Assembly (NCBI GenBank): GCA_020736575.1
Contig: JAGPYM010000002.1
Span: 1,364,001 to 1,428,000, forward strand
Length of the DNA: 64,000 nt
From: Thelonectria olida
Lineage: Eukaryota > Ascomycota > Sordariomycetes > Hypocreales > Nectriaceae
Direction: 5' to 3'
Each line of letters opens with the position of its first letter. Position 1 is the first letter of the stretch. Position numbers and translations under genes: made by a program. This document shows, piece after piece, positions 49,054 to 60,451 of this stretch. A model generated the notes under the pieces. The model did not search any database and was not told the DNA's origin. It saw nothing but the letters and a program-made list of their open reading frames with translations.

Positions 49054-49679
49054 AGAGTATTTGGGTTTACCCTTCTCTTTACCTTCCATTTCTTTTGGTT
49101 TCTTCCTTCCTTCCTTTCTTATCCTTCCTTATTCTTCTTCTGGGAATGCCTAAGGGCTACACTTTGAACTGGCGCAAGATACAGGGTGACGCGAGCTGGA
49201 TTCCTTGCACCTGGAGCAAGACAGCATGCTTTTGGACAGCACATTGTGAAATGCCGTTTTCGGCTTCTCCCTCACTGGGACTTCTTCTTCTCTCCTTATA
49301 GGATCTCTTTGGGACAACTTTACACGGTACTGGGTACAGGAGTTTTCATTTGATTTATACTACTTGGGTTTGGGTTCGGTTTTGGGAATGGATCTCAGGA
49401 CTATGAATGTGACCTTGCGCAACTGGCACAATACGACGAACAATCATTTACGGATTAGGTAGTGAATGAACAATATCAACAATGAAATAGCCAATTGGAT
49501 TATGCTTCAAGCAAGAAATCATCTAAACGCATTCATTGACACCGCTCGTTTCTAATGCCATTCCTAACGGCTTGTGTATATCTATAACCAAGTATTCAGA
49601 CTCGAAATTCGCCCTGTGCAACACCCAAGATGCCTACCTGCCTATGCAAAAATATTATAAAATGGGATATGATGATGTT
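49054..49679. other. Convergent 3' flanks of the zinc-module gene and TLS1
   Basis: 626-bp spacer, T-rich just after the stop at 49053 and AT-rich at 49440-49680. No coding signal. Confidence 0.5.
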
Positions 49680-50878
49680 TCACTTCTTTCCCTCCTTCTC
49701 CTTCTTCAAAAGTAGATCGCGCATGGCCGCACGAACGTTTCGACTGCCACCCAGCTTGGGACCCTTGAGAATCTCTTCGGATTTGGTCGGCTGCTGAGTT
49801 GTGGGTTTCTTCTTCTTGAGCTGTCGCTGGGCAACGTCTTCCAAGAACTGCTGGCGGAACTCCTCAGCAAGTCGGTCATCGGCGGCGCCGTCAGCGTGTG
49901 CGCCCGAGGGGTCGGATGATGAATGGGCAGGGGCTTCGTAGACGTCGACTGCAGAGGAAATGTTAGTGCGAGTTGGGAACATAGGCAGACGAGACGCACG
50001 GCGGTTCTCACGAAGGATTTCTTCGACGAGCTGGTCTCGTTTAATGGCGTCGCTGCCTCGGCGGTTGCGAGGCCGTCTTGGCTTGCCATCTCGGCCGAGG
50101 CGCGGCTTCTTCACCTGGCGAGCGGGTTCGGTGTCCTCTCCACCACCATACGTAGCACGCTCCGTCCTAGCGACGTTGTAGTCGCGCGCTTCGTCGCCGA
50201 GGTCAATCTCCATCAGATGGCCCTGCATGGCGCCGAGGCCGCTGCCGGGCTTCGTCGCGGCGGCGGTGGTAGATGCGCCGCCGAGCGTGGTCGGATCCGG
50301 CAGCGACGCATCTGTGGGATGTGATGTCGTTCCGCTGGGGCGGCTAGATAGGCGGGACTCTATGTATTCCATCCTTGAATGATTAGTCCGAGTCTCGCAA
50401 ACGGGGGCTGGGAACACGCCAGAGTCCGGGCAGCGTACATGTGTCTGTCGTTCAGGTCGGCCACGAGGCCCGTCTGGTGCATGAAGCGATTCGCAACGCT
50501 GAGTGTGGCCGCGTCTTTTTCTGGCGCAGGATATGCACCGCCAGTGTGAGGAACGAGGGCGCGTTCGCTGGAGGCCTCGTCGTCGTTGGCATTGTCTGGT
50601 CTCGCGGCGCTTTTAAAGCCGACACCGTTCAGACGGCCTCTGCGGGCATTGCGCAGGCGGAGGGCGGCAGCGACGCTAGCTTCATTGTCGTCGTCTTGTA
50701 TTTGTGTCGCGGAAGATGGATCGCGGGCCTCGGCTTGTGTTTGTGTCGCCTGGGCTGTCGAGTCCTCGGTGTTGTTGTTGTTGTTGTCGTCGTCGTGCTC
50801 AATGCGCTGACGGTAAGCCTTGCGCTTCTTGCCGGCGCGAAAGCGAATGGCGGGTTCGCCAGTTGGCGACGGGTCCAT
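49680..50878 (-). CDS. TLS1: TLS1/HCA59 (C9orf78-like) spliceosome-associated protein
   Basis: Member of the hepatocellular-carcinoma-antigen-59 family. Fission yeast Tls1 and human C9orf78 associate with the spliceosome (Brr2), and Tls1 affects splicing of shelterin mRNAs and thereby telomere length and silencing. Exons are 50878-50439, 50373-50000 and 49948-49680, giving 360 residues; introns of 65 and 51 bp are GT-AG. The N-terminus has RFRAGKKRKAYRQR, then an Asn/Asp run, VAAALRLRNARRGRLNGV, and NRFMHQTGLVADLNDRHMMEYIESRL, which is interrupted by intron 1. A basic block KPRLGRDGKPRRPRNRRG and RDQLVEEILRENRLDVYE (across intron 2) follow, and the C-terminus is Lys-rich. Intron 2 is a multiple of three and stop-free, so its retention would add 17 residues. 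I chose the inner donor because it gives the continuous ENRLDVYE helix. Confidence 0.88.
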
Positions 50879-51151
50879 CAGAGTCGCGTGAGTTGTGAGT
50901 TGATTAGACAGCTGTTCTGAATGGTTTTGAAACGGTGAGAGTTGGGATGTTGGGCGAGTGTTGATGATGGAGTGGATCTTGAAGCTACCTAAGGCACATG
51001 AGTGTGATATCAACTGTGAGGCCTGAGAAGGACTTATCTTATCGCGAATTCTGGCCGGGACTTAGCCGGCATGACACTGCGCCTTCCCCTCCAGGATCGC
51101 CATCGGAAATACAACATCGCGACTGAAGTGATATATCCATGAGAATCGAAA
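50879..51151. promoter_or_regulatory. Bidirectional promoter of TLS1 and the acylphosphatase gene
   Basis: 273-bp head-to-head spacer. TCTTATCG occurs at 51037-51044, 108 bp before the acylphosphatase start. No TATA box seen. Confidence 0.5.
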
Positions 51152-51648
51152 ATGACAAGACGGGTACAATGGTTTCCTCAATTCATTTGCATAATATCGC
51201 TAACTTTTCACGAGGTCTACTTCCGTGTTCACGGTGCCGTCCAGGGTATGTTTTCCATCTCCAGGCTCATCAATATCTCAACTGACGTCATCCAGGTGTC
51301 GGCTTCCGGTACACTCAACCCCATGGAATGTTTCGGTTATGACAACTGAGCACGTCTAATATAAGACAGTTACTTTACGCGGAAGAAGGCACAGGAGTAC
51401 GGCGTTACGGGATGGTGTAGAAACACCCACGACAAGAAGGTAATCCGCCTCCCCAATCTACCATGAACCTATGACTATGACGTTGACCTTTAGAGCAGGT
51501 TGAAGGTGAAGCCCAGGGGAGCGAGGAGATTCTAAGCCAATTCCTCAAGGACGTCGACTATGGTCCAAGACATGCCAGGGTTGTACAGCTCGACAAGGAA
51601 GATCGGGACGTGGTTGAAGGGGAGGACATCTTTGAGGTCCGGCATTGA
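51152..51648 (+). CDS. Acylphosphatase (five exons, 91 aa)
   Basis: Small cytosolic enzyme that hydrolyses carboxyl-phosphate bonds such as in 1,3-bisphosphoglycerate or acetyl phosphate. Exons 51152-51163, 51215-51245, 51296-51308, 51370-51439 and 51499-51648 give 91 residues, the normal family length. Introns of 51, 50, 61 and 59 bp are GT-AG and every phase agrees. The protein begins MTRRVYFRVHGAVQG and continues VGFRYFTRKKA. Arg19 in GVGFR is the phosphate-binding Arg, and Asn37 in GWCRNT is the catalytic Asn; their 18-residue spacing matches the canonical Arg23/Asn41. VEGEAQG and a DVDYGPRHARV stretch complete the ferredoxin-like fold. Exons of 12 and 13 nt make the gene invisible to open-frame scans. 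It converges on PRP16 with 112 bp between stops. Confidence 0.95.
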
Positions 51649-51760
51649 ACTTGTGTGAATTATGAACTCCTCAAAACTCCCACCATGATATTGCGCCATT
51701 GCTGAGGTATCTAACTTATCTTCCATGCTATACTCCACATGCGAATTCAAACGCTCTTGT

Positions 51761-54676
51761 TCAAAAGCCCCTGTTTCGACGTCTCACCTGAGGTCGTTTC
51801 ACAGCACCAGAAGCAATCGTCTTTGATTTTTCTTTGCGTTTCGCTGGAACCGCCGCCACCTGGGCATCCAAGCGTTCCTCCTCTCGGCGCCTGTCCGCCG
51901 CCATCTGCGCTTCAATTTCCATCTTGCGGTTGAACTCGGTTTCCGTGATGCGTTTATCTCGGATCGAGTATCCCTTCTCTTTCACCGAGTAGAAAACACC
52001 ACCCAGATCGGCCAACCAGTGAGGGTCCACGGCCGTGACTGTTGAGACGTAGACTTTAGATGTCAGGATCAGTTCGTGATACACGACGTAGTCGGGTGGA
52101 TGTCCCGCGTAGAGGGCACTGGTAGGGTGGAGTTGTACTGCGAGATTCGTACGGAGATTGATGTATTCTCCCGATCCCTTGTACTTGGCAGCTTGGTGGT
52201 AGTAGCCGGAGCAGATGCATTTGCGGATCAGATCCCAATCCATACCACAGCTAATCAGCTTCATCTTCTGCATTCGGACGATATCGAGTAGCTGCTCTCG
52301 AATTTCCTTGGCACGTCTCAAGGACTTGGGGTGAAGGAAGTGCTTGACACACCAACCATCTGAAAACCCGTTGCTCTTCCACGCCTGATACACCTGCAAG
52401 TAGGTCAAGTGGTCTGACTCATGGACCCAGAACTTCTCGCGCTGGGCATCGGCTTCGTCCTGTCGTTCCTTGGGCCTATAGAATACATTGGGGACTGAAA
52501 GCATTGAGACAATAGTGATCATCTCCTCGCTGCACCCATACTCTTCGGCAGTAATGAGCAACTTGGCCAGTGATGGATCCATGGGGAAGGCGCTCATCTT
52601 TCGACCAAGTTCGGTCAGTTCTCCCAGGTTATCCAGGGCTCCCAGCGCCCAAAGATCGAACATGGAGGTTGTTATGGTATCTTGCGGTGGAGGGTCCATG
52701 AAATCAAAGTCCAACAAATCCTTCACGCCAAGAGACTTTAGCATAAGCACTGTGTTGGCAAGATTCGTCCGCTGGATTTCGGGAATCGTCTGGAGGTAAA
52801 GCTCATCCTTGTAAGCCTTCTCTGTGAATAATCGGAAAGCCTTTCCAGGACCAGTTCGACCAGCACGTCCGGAACGCTGGTTTGCATTTGCTTGCGAGAT
52901 GGGCGTGATTTGCAGCGTGTCCATGCCCATCTTCGGGTTGTAGACCTTCATCTTGGAGTAGCCAGCATCAACAACATACTTGATACCATCGACTGTCAAA
53001 CTGGTTTCGGCAATGTTGGTAGCGACAATGCATTTGCGCACTCCAGCCGCTGCCCTGTCAAAGATCTTGGCCTGAAGATCTGCGGGCATTTGACTGTAAA
53101 TTGGCAGGATGCTCAACTTTGGCGGGTCATTAAGGGCATCGAGCCGCTTTCGAACCAGTTCGCAGGTAATTTCAATGTCCTCTTGACCCGTCATGAAGAC
53201 TAGAATGTCACCAGCGTCCATCGAAACATGGATCGCCAAAACCTGCTGCACGGCTTGATCGACATAGTCCTCGACGGGCGATCGGTGGAACATGACATCG
53301 ACGGGGAAAGTCCTTCCAGGAATGGTGAACTCCGGTGCTCCCCCAAAGAAGTCAGAGAACCTCTTTGCGTTCATCGTCGCCGATGTGACAATGAGCTTCA
53401 AATCTCGCCGCCTTTGCAAGATTTTCTTGAACAGGCCCATCAGAATATCCGTATTGAGGGCGCGTTCGTGGGCCTCATCCATGATAATGCATGAGTATCT
53501 GTCCAGATCGGGCTCGTTGAGCGACTCTCGGAGCAAAACACCATCAGTCATATACTTAATAACAGTCTCCTTGCTCGTGCAATCTTCGAAACGAATTGCA
53601 TAGCCCACTGTGCTCCCTAGCTTCACTTCCATCTCTTCTGCAACACGTTTGGCCACACTCATGGCAGCCACTCGTCGAGGTTGAGTGCATCCAATCATAC
53701 CACTCTTTTCGTAACCGTCCTCGTAAAGGAACTGCGTCAACTGAGTCGTTTTGCCAGATCCCGTCTCGCCAACACAAATGGTGACCTGGTTCTCTCGGAT
53801 AACCCGCAAAAGCTCCTGACGAACTGCAAAGGCGGGGAGGTACTCTCGCTGCTCTCGGAGCGTCTTGGTCTGACTGAATTTGCTGGCGCCATCGGATTTC
53901 TTCATATGCTCGCTGAACTTATTACCCTTCGACTCGGTTTTGGCCATGTCGTCCTCGGCCGCAACAGGGAGAGCGCTGTCTCCGTCCTCTTCTTTAGCGC
54001 CCATGATATTTCCAAGCGTGGTTCCAGCGATATTCGTGGCTTCCTGCGCCTGTCTCTGCCGTTCTCGTTGTTGACGGGCCTCCTTGACCACCTTGCTGCC
54101 TTTTCTGCTGAAGACAGCCATGTCACTCTGATAATCCTTCACGGCTGGGATAGGTTCCAGTTGCTTCGTGAAGATGGTTCGTCCGTCGAGGAAGGGTGGC
54201 CGAAGATCGTGAACTAGGAGGTGGACTCGGATCTCTTGTTCGGGGTCAACTTCCATTGGTTCGTCTTTCCACTGCGCTACACCTGACACCAACATCCGGT
54301 TTGTTTCCCATGCATCATTTTCTCGATTCCTTTGCTCTTTCCAAGCGTCATACCGGCTTGACATCTTTTGCGCACGGTCGGCCTCCTGTTGTTGACTTTC
54401 CCATGCAGAATTCTGGTAGGAAGCGAATGGGTTGTGTGAATCATCTCCAAAGGTATGTCCGCCGAATTCGTCTCCACCGTACCAGTCGCGATCGAGCGCT
54501 CTCTCGTCCTCGTCAGTCGGTGCTGGTCCCTCAGGCTGTCGAGGTGGCGTAGGCGCGTAGCGACCGTGACCCCTTGGTGTTGAAGATCGAGAATCGTTTT
54601 GAAACCTGCGAGGCGGTCGTGACGACTCCAGGCGTCGCCTCTTGGGATTATACCCGTCATACTGGTCGTCGGCCAT
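51761..54676 (-). CDS. PRP16: DEAH-box spliceosomal ATPase PRP16
   Basis: RNA-dependent ATPase that remodels the spliceosome after branching and before exon ligation and proofreads branch-site choice. Intronless, 971 residues. Motifs in order: GETGSGKT 303-310 (motif I), TQPRRVAA 331-338 (Ia), DEAH 400-403 (II), SAT 432-434 (III), then [11 protein letters not shown] and QRSGRAGR (VI), followed by the winged-helix, ratchet and OB regions of DEAH helicases ([35 protein letters not shown]). The N-terminal 280 residues are charged and disordered, including the [14 protein letters not shown] block typical of Prp16. I start at [15 protein letters not shown] (ATG at 54676); the frame is open upstream but without another ATG. 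Divergent from PWP1 by 234 bp. Confidence 0.96.
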   Translation of the reverse strand: MADDQYDGYNPKRRRLESSRPPRRFQNDSRSSTPRGHGRYAPTPPRQPEGPAPTDEDERALDRDWYGGDEFGGHTFGDDSHNPFASYQNSAWESQQQEADRAQKMSSRYDAWKEQRNRENDAWETNRMLVSGVAQWKDEPMEVDPEQEIRVHLLVHDLRPPFLDGRTIFTKQLEPIPAVKDYQSDMAVFSRKGSKVVKEARQQRERQRQAQEATNIAGTTLGNIMGAKEEDGDSALPVAAEDDMAKTESKGNKFSEHMKKSDGASKFSQTKTLREQREYLPAFAVRQELLRVIRENQVTICVGETGSGKTTQLTQFLYEDGYEKSGMIGCTQPRRVAAMSVAKRVAEEMEVKLGSTVGYAIRFEDCTSKETVIKYMTDGVLLRESLNEPDLDRYSCIIMDEAHERALNTDILMGLFKKILQRRRDLKLIVTSATMNAKRFSDFFGGAPEFTIPGRTFPVDVMFHRSPVEDYVDQAVQQVLAIHVSMDAGDILVFMTGQEDIEITCELVRKRLDALNDPPKLSILPIYSQMPADLQAKIFDRAAAGVRKCIVATNIAETSLTVDGIKYVVDAGYSKMKVYNPKMGMDTLQITPISQANANQRSGRAGRTGPGKAFRLFTEKAYKDELYLQTIPEIQRTNLANTVLMLKSLGVKDLLDFDFMDPPPQDTITTSMFDLWALGALDNLGELTELGRKMSAFPMDPSLAKLLITAEEYGCSEEMITIVSMLSVPNVFYRPKERQDEADAQREKFWVHESDHLTYLQVYQAWKSNGFSDGWCVKHFLHPKSLRRAKEIREQLLDIVRMQKMKLISCGMDWDLIRKCICSGYYHQAAKYKGSGEYINLRTNLAVQLHPTSALYAGHPPDYVVYHELILTSKVYVSTVTAVDPHWLADLGGVFYSVKEKGYSIRDKRITETEFNRKMEIEAQMAADRRREEERLDAQVAAVPAKRKEKSKTIASGAVKRPQVRRRNRGF

Positions 54677-54910
54677 TTTCAAGACTGACTTTGCCAGATA
54701 TTCAAGGTGGTGGGAAGATTGTGCTTGAAGCAAGGAGAATGTTTACAACGGCCAGGAAGGTGACGAGCACTCAACGACGAGGTTTATCCGAAGCTAGTCT
54801 TATCGATAAACCCCACTTGAAATATTTTGGAGAAAAATATCTTTGCGCCCACCAAGCAAAGCAGCGGTGCATTGTCTAACACCAAAGATACCCAACATTG
54901 CACATTTACA
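54677..54910. promoter_or_regulatory. Bidirectional promoter of PRP16 and PWP1
   Basis: 234-bp head-to-head spacer. It contains TAGTCTTATCGATAAA at 54795-54810 and an AT-rich stretch (GAAATATTTT, GAAAAATAT) at about 54820-54842. The 11-mer TAGTCTTATCG is also found before UTP23. Confidence 0.55.
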
Positions 54911-56573
54911 ATGTCGATGATCACGGCTACTTCGTGGGTCCCTCGGGGCTTCGCGGCGCCTTTCCCTCAGAAATACACTCTCGATGAGGCCGAATTTGAA
55001 AGAATAGCGGAACTCGCCAAACTCCAACTCGACGACGCTGAGGAAGATCTCAAGGAAGCCCAAGAAGGCAAGAACGGCGCAAAGGAAGACAAGAAAAAGG
55101 ATAATGACGACGAAATGAAGGATGATAGCGAGACTCCTCAGAAGAAGTTGGTGATTTCATACGGAAATAATTGACAAAAAGTCTAACACGAGAACAAGGG
55201 ACATTATTGACGACGACGATCTCAAAGAATACGACCTAGAACACTACGACGACGACGATGACGAAGCAACTGGCACCGGCGAGGGAATGGCCATGTTTGG
55301 CAACACCAAGGCTCTCGCCTATTACGAAGACAACAAGGACGACCCTTACATTACGCTGGACGCAGCGAAGGAGGATGAGGACGAGGAGCGGGAGGAGCTT
55401 CAAATCCTGGCTACGGACAACTTGATCCTCGCTGCCAAGGTGGAGGACGATATGGCAAACCTCGAGGTGTACGTGTACGAGGATGCGGCCGACAACCTCT
55501 ACGTGCACCATGACATCATGCTGCCTGCCATCCCTCTGTGCGTCGAGTGGCTCAACATGCCCGTCAATAAGGCCGGTGCAGAGAATGATGCCCGTGGCAA
55601 CTTCGTAGCGATTGGTACCATGGACCCTGATATTGAGGTCTGGGACTTGGACACTGTCGACTGCATGTATCCCAACACTATTCTGGGTCAGGGCGGAAAT
55701 GCTGAGGCCGAGAAGGCAAAGAAGAAGAAAAAGAAGAAGGCAAAGAAGGCCAACGACGAATACCACGTGGATGCGGTTCTATCTCTTGCGGCGAATCGAC
55801 AGCACCGCAATCTCCTGGCCTCAGCGTCAGCCGACAAGACGGTGAAGCTGTGGGATCTGAACACGTCCAAGTGCGCCAAGTCGTACACCTATCATACGGA
55901 TAAGGTGTGCTCGCTCGCGTGGCACGCTGTTGAGTCAACAGTGTTGCTCAGCGGTAGCTACGACCGAACCATTGTTGCGGCCGACATGCGCGCACCAGAC
56001 GCAAAGGCCCCCAGATGGGGAGTGGAAAGCGATGTTGAGAACATCAAATGGGATCCCCACGATGCCAACTTCTTCTACGTCTCGACAGAGAACGGCATCA
56101 TCCACTACCACGACATTCGAAATGCCCCATCAAACCCTACTGCGACCAAGTCGGTTTGGACGCTGCAAGCTCACGACGAGTCTGTGTCATCGTTCGACAT
56201 CAACCCCGTGGTGCCCGGCTTCATGGCGACGGGATCGACGGACAAGACGGTCAAGCTGTGGAACATCCAGGCCACGGGCCCGTCGGTAGTGGTCTCGCGC
56301 AACCTCGATGTTGGCAAGGTCTTCTCGGCGACGTTCGCCCCCGACCCTGAGGTTGCCTTCCGACTCGCCGTGGCCGGCAGCAAGGGAACCATGCACGTGT
56401 GGGATACCAGCACCAACGCATCCGTCCGCAAAGCCTTTGCGGCACGGGTTCCCGATCATAGCGGGAAGGATGAAGACCGGTTGGTAGGTGTGGAGAATGA
56501 TGACAGCAGCGATAGCGAGGACGAAGGCAACGACGGAGAGAAGGGGGACGATGATTCGATGGATGAGGATTAG
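54911..56573 (+). CDS. PWP1: WD40 protein PWP1 (ribosome biogenesis)
   Basis: Nucleolar WD-repeat protein needed for 25S/28S rRNA processing and, in animals, rDNA chromatin control. Exons 54911-55146 and 55199-56573 give 536 residues. The 52-bp intron has a weaker donor, GTTGGT, but it is the only one that restores the frame into IIDDDDLKEYDLEHYDDDD. The N-terminus MITATSWVPRGFAAPFPQKY is the family signature, followed by an acidic region. WD40 repeats include VAIGTMDPDIEVWDLDTVD, LLASASADKTVKLWDL, VLLSGSYDRTIVAADMRAP, FFYVSTENGIIHYHDIR, FMATGSTDKTVKLWNI and LAVAGSKGTMHVWDT. A Lys run (KAKKKKKKKAKKAN) interrupts the repeats, and the C-terminus is acidic (DDSSDSEDEGNDGEKGDDD). The start is the ATG at 54911, matching the family N-terminus. 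Confidence 0.95.
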
Positions 56574-59484
56574 GATGGACGAACCCCTGAAGAAGATTTG
56601 CCGAGAGTCGGCCTCACAACCGGACATGTCGCTTTGCTTTTTGGACGACGACTGGGTTCTGCAAGTCTCAGTCGGATTTGATGCCACGGTGGTCGTCAAA
56701 AAGCCAACTTGACGCGTTGGCCATTCCAACAGGTGGCTATGTTGCCATGTGCTAAGTTAGCTGCCGCGATGCCGGTGCGCACGTACATCCTACGGCTGGA
56801 CATGTTAGATGTTGCTCACTCTGAGAGCACACTGGTACGGAGTACGTTGTATGTAAAAAGGGAGGTTGTCAGCTCGGAAAAGTTTTGAATGCTTGGCATT
56901 TCATAGATACCTAGGCCAAAGCTAAAAAGGAAAGGAACAAGAAAAAGCAACGATTCTAAAACATGATGGGCAGTTTTGGGTGACTGGGGCCGCGAGCGCA
57001 TTGAACTTACCCCTGGAGGCGTCCATCGTCCGTCCGATTTATCACATAGGCATTCAAGAGGTTGGTTGGGGCAGTGAGATGTTTCCCCAGCAGCCGGAGA
57101 GGCAGCAGCAGCAGCATGAAGGAAATTGGTTTTGCGCTTAGTATGCAATTGATTAACTGGCAAGAGACTTGAATCATTGTTGGTGTCGCGGATGATGACG
57201 GAGGTGCACACCAGACACGGCTCATGACGGAAATCATATGAGCAGAGCGAGAACAGCAACTCTACAAGGAGGTCAGTGCCGAAGCCTCCATGTGTTGCGA
57301 GCCAGGGTTTGTCGTGCATCGTGGTATGAGGTTGTTGCTGGCAGTGCCGAAGAATGGACGGGAGCGAGTCACTTGATCAGACCGACGTTTTGGATGCAAC
57401 GGCAAAACATGAAGACATATTCGTAACTGCATCCGTACCATAAATAGCGTCAAACATTTGTGCGTTGTTCAGCAGTGTCAATGTCAATGGGCATAACAAT
57501 GCAGGAAGCAGAAGAGAGGCAGAGAGATGAAGCTGCGTTTCGCATTTGGGAGCACCACAGACAATCATCAGCGATGGCCTTCCAAGGTAGCTCATCCTTC
57601 TCCCATGCCCATCCCATCCCATCCACGACCATCCGAGAGAGGCGCCCACTTGCGCAGGCACGCGGAACGGGGGGGGGGGAAACTAAAAAGCCACGACCAC
57701 CACCAGGGCCTGAAACGAGGCGACGGCACACACCTGCCCAATCACAGGCCGCGGGCGCTTTCTCAACGGGATCAGCCATGCTACTGAGACGGACAAACTT
57801 TGGCGTCTTGGTGATGGGATGGGATGGATCCCCCCTGGATTTGCGGCCGTGGGTGAGGCGGCTCGTTTTTGGCGGGCCTGGCAGCTAGGCTAGGGTGGCA
57901 CCCAACGGCCAACCACGAGAAGGCGAAGCACATGGATGGTGATGGGGGCGATGGGCTTGATCAGGCCTCCGAGGCCGCCTCCAATATATTTCCAACACAG
58001 CACATGGCAGGGTTCATCCGTTCAATGCTCGACGTTCGCGAGAGAGGGTGGCGAAGGCAGCGCGAGGAGCGAGAGATCCCAGCGTCCGAACCAGGTGGCA
58101 GTGTCTCCGGGCTGGATATGGACGTACCACTTCGGTTCCTTTTTCACTCACACACAAAGAGAAGCCTCCAGTCACTATCCCGAAAAGGGGATTATCCCAG
58201 GGTGGTATAACGCACACGCACAGAGTTCATCCCATCAAACAGCCCATCGATTGCCCAATTCCCTGACTGACTGATCTCTTTGCTGTCACCGTCGACGAAG
58301 AGAAAAGTGCCACGCCAGTCGGTTCGAGTCAGACTTCCGAAAAGCCCGCCAGGGACGGGAGGTCGCGAAAGCGTCTGGACTGATGCACGACGCAAGGGGA
58401 CAGAGACGACAACTCATCACCGCCTGAACCCAACTCCAGACGAGCCTTTTTGGCAGCGGGCGAGTGAGGAGCGAGCGTGGTGGGCGAGGTATCCATTAAA
58501 GTGCGTGCATGTGTGATCCGATTCTCTCAGCACTCCGTCCTCTTTCGGCCTCTCCCTGCCCTTTGTGTCCACACAGTCTTGCCGGATTAACGGCTCACCA
58601 CTTGATCGATTCCGTAGTAGCGCGCGGGTCGGCGCCTTTGGCCACTGGTCGGGGAGCGGTGCGGTGGTTGCATGCTGCAGTGCAGACGACTGCAGTGCGT
58701 GGTTGTAACTTGCGGGTGGATGCCGGCCGACGGACGTGAGTGGTGGCATCGTGACATGTTGTGGAGAAGGGCTTTGCTGGCGGAACGGAACCAGGGGCCT
58801 TGTTGCGATTCGAGGTTCGAGATGGAAGAAGAAAAGGGAAAAAAAAACATCCAGGGACAAAGCAACTCAGGCTCTGCCACGGTGGCTTTGCATCATGTAC
58901 TATGTGGGAGTTGCCTCAAAGAGCCGCCGGACCCGGAACCAACGCGCTTGTATTTTGGGCATCAGGAGATTTGAGGGAACTGACTGCCCCTGTCAGGTTG
59001 GCAACAGGATGAAGAAGCTGTTGCTGTGTCTCTACGAAGTAATTCGTAAGCAGTCGAAGTTCGCAACTAATAAACTGGCCAACATGCAAATTGATAAAGA
59101 ATGACCGCAGAGGCGTTTGAATTCGTGTGTCCCGGACCGTTAAGCCCAAAAACCGGCCCTTTTTGTCTTTCATTTTCTTTGGTTTTTTTCTTTTTCCTTT
59201 TGTTAGCGCCGACGACCCATTTTTGAGAGGAAAGAAAAAACCACAGACAAAGAGGCAGAGTGGATTCGATTCGAAGCTGGCCATTGGCTGGAATTCTCGA
59301 CTAGCTGCCGCTCCACTGAGGAAAAGAACCCTTGTCTCTGCCAGCGCGGAGCCGGGACGCAGGCTGGAATAGCCAGGGGCAGCGGAGGAGAGAGACATCC
59401 CACCAAGATCTGGGCCAACGAGAGAGGCCTGTTGGTCACCAGGATCATCCCTGTCGCCACCTAGTTCTGGCCAGGGCCCCCATG
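56574..59484. other. Intergenic: PWP1 3' flank and upstream region of the gene at 60452
   Basis: 2.9 kb without supported gene. It contains a G-run at 57669-57679 and several short random open frames on both strands. A GGTTCGAGTC match near 58320 resembles a tRNA B box, but no A box or cloverleaf fits. Confidence 0.45.
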
Positions 59485-60451
59485 TTCAGTCCGCCCGTTT
59501 GCCAGTGCCCTGTGCCTGATCATCGCCCACTGAACTGAGCCCATTTCCACCTACCGCACCGCAACTCCCCCGCCTAATATCTTTGTTTCGTCCCCCCGAA
59601 ACTCCACGCGGTTGATCCAGTTTTGTCTCTCCTTCCCCCTTCCCTCTCTCTCGAGTCTTCACTCGTCAACCTCGGAATCGCCTCTCCTTGACAACCGTCG
59701 AACGGCTTTTTTTTTCTTCTCTTCTCTTTTCTGTTTCTCCTTGATTGTCGCGCCAGTCGCTCAAACCGGTCTCACGGCTCACCCATTCTTTCGAATCGTT
59801 ATTCCTCTGCCCTGCGCATCTACCATCCTTCTTTGTGCCAATCCGCACTCGCACCACACGGCGTGCCACCTCTTTGTACCCGGGCTTCGGTATATCCCCA
59901 TCGCAGGATCGATCGAACCTCCCAGATACCGACCCGATACTTGACGTTGACCGTTTTTACCATCCTTTCATCAAATCACCCAAACAAAGACAAGTCAATC
60001 CCTCAATCACGCGCACAATCAAGTCGCTTGAATCACACGCTCTGCCACATCTCAACGGCAACACCATAAACCCACCACGCGCAACCACAGCCGATTCCAG
60101 TTGGAACCTCACACAAGCAAGGACTGGACTCCTTTCTTCGTACCACACATCCAGCAACCACCAACCGTTCGCCTCTCGCACTGTCTCAATTGCTCGCTTA
60201 CACCTGCACACCACCAAGTCATCCCGTTGCCCCAAAGCGGATCTTGCTTGGTTTTGCCTTCGGTTGAGTCCTAAGCTAGTCGAACCATCACCTGACGCCA
60301 CTCGATCGATCTCAACGACAACCAGCTTTCTTTACTTTCCACTGCATTCCCGTTCAGCCTGAAGAAGAAGATTTAGTTCTGAAGTATCAACTTCCCCCGC
60401 CGCCTCTCGCGATCTCGAACACCAGGTGCAACCTTCACAAATCCGGACATC
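59485..60451 (+). other. 967-nt ATG-free leader of the gene at 60452
   Basis: No ATG occurs on the plus strand between the one at 59482 and the start codon at 60452, whereas CAT (ATG on the other strand) is frequent. The stretch is C/T- then C/A-rich. This is the pattern of a long scanned 5' leader, possibly spliced. Confidence 0.65.

Noticed and set aside
49949..50011. Outer donor GTGAGA for TLS1 intron 2 (63 nt)
   Set aside because: It also keeps frame but deletes RENR from the helix; the inner GTGCGT donor gives the more family-like RENRLDVYE.
54677..54733. 19-codon upstream extension of PRP16
   Set aside because: The extended frame contains no ATG; it starts at an alternative codon. [15 protein letters not shown] at 54676 is the credible eukaryotic start.
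58318..58330. GGTTCGAGTC resembling a tRNA B box
   Set aside because: No matching A box at the right distance and no cloverleaf or acceptor stem could be folded.
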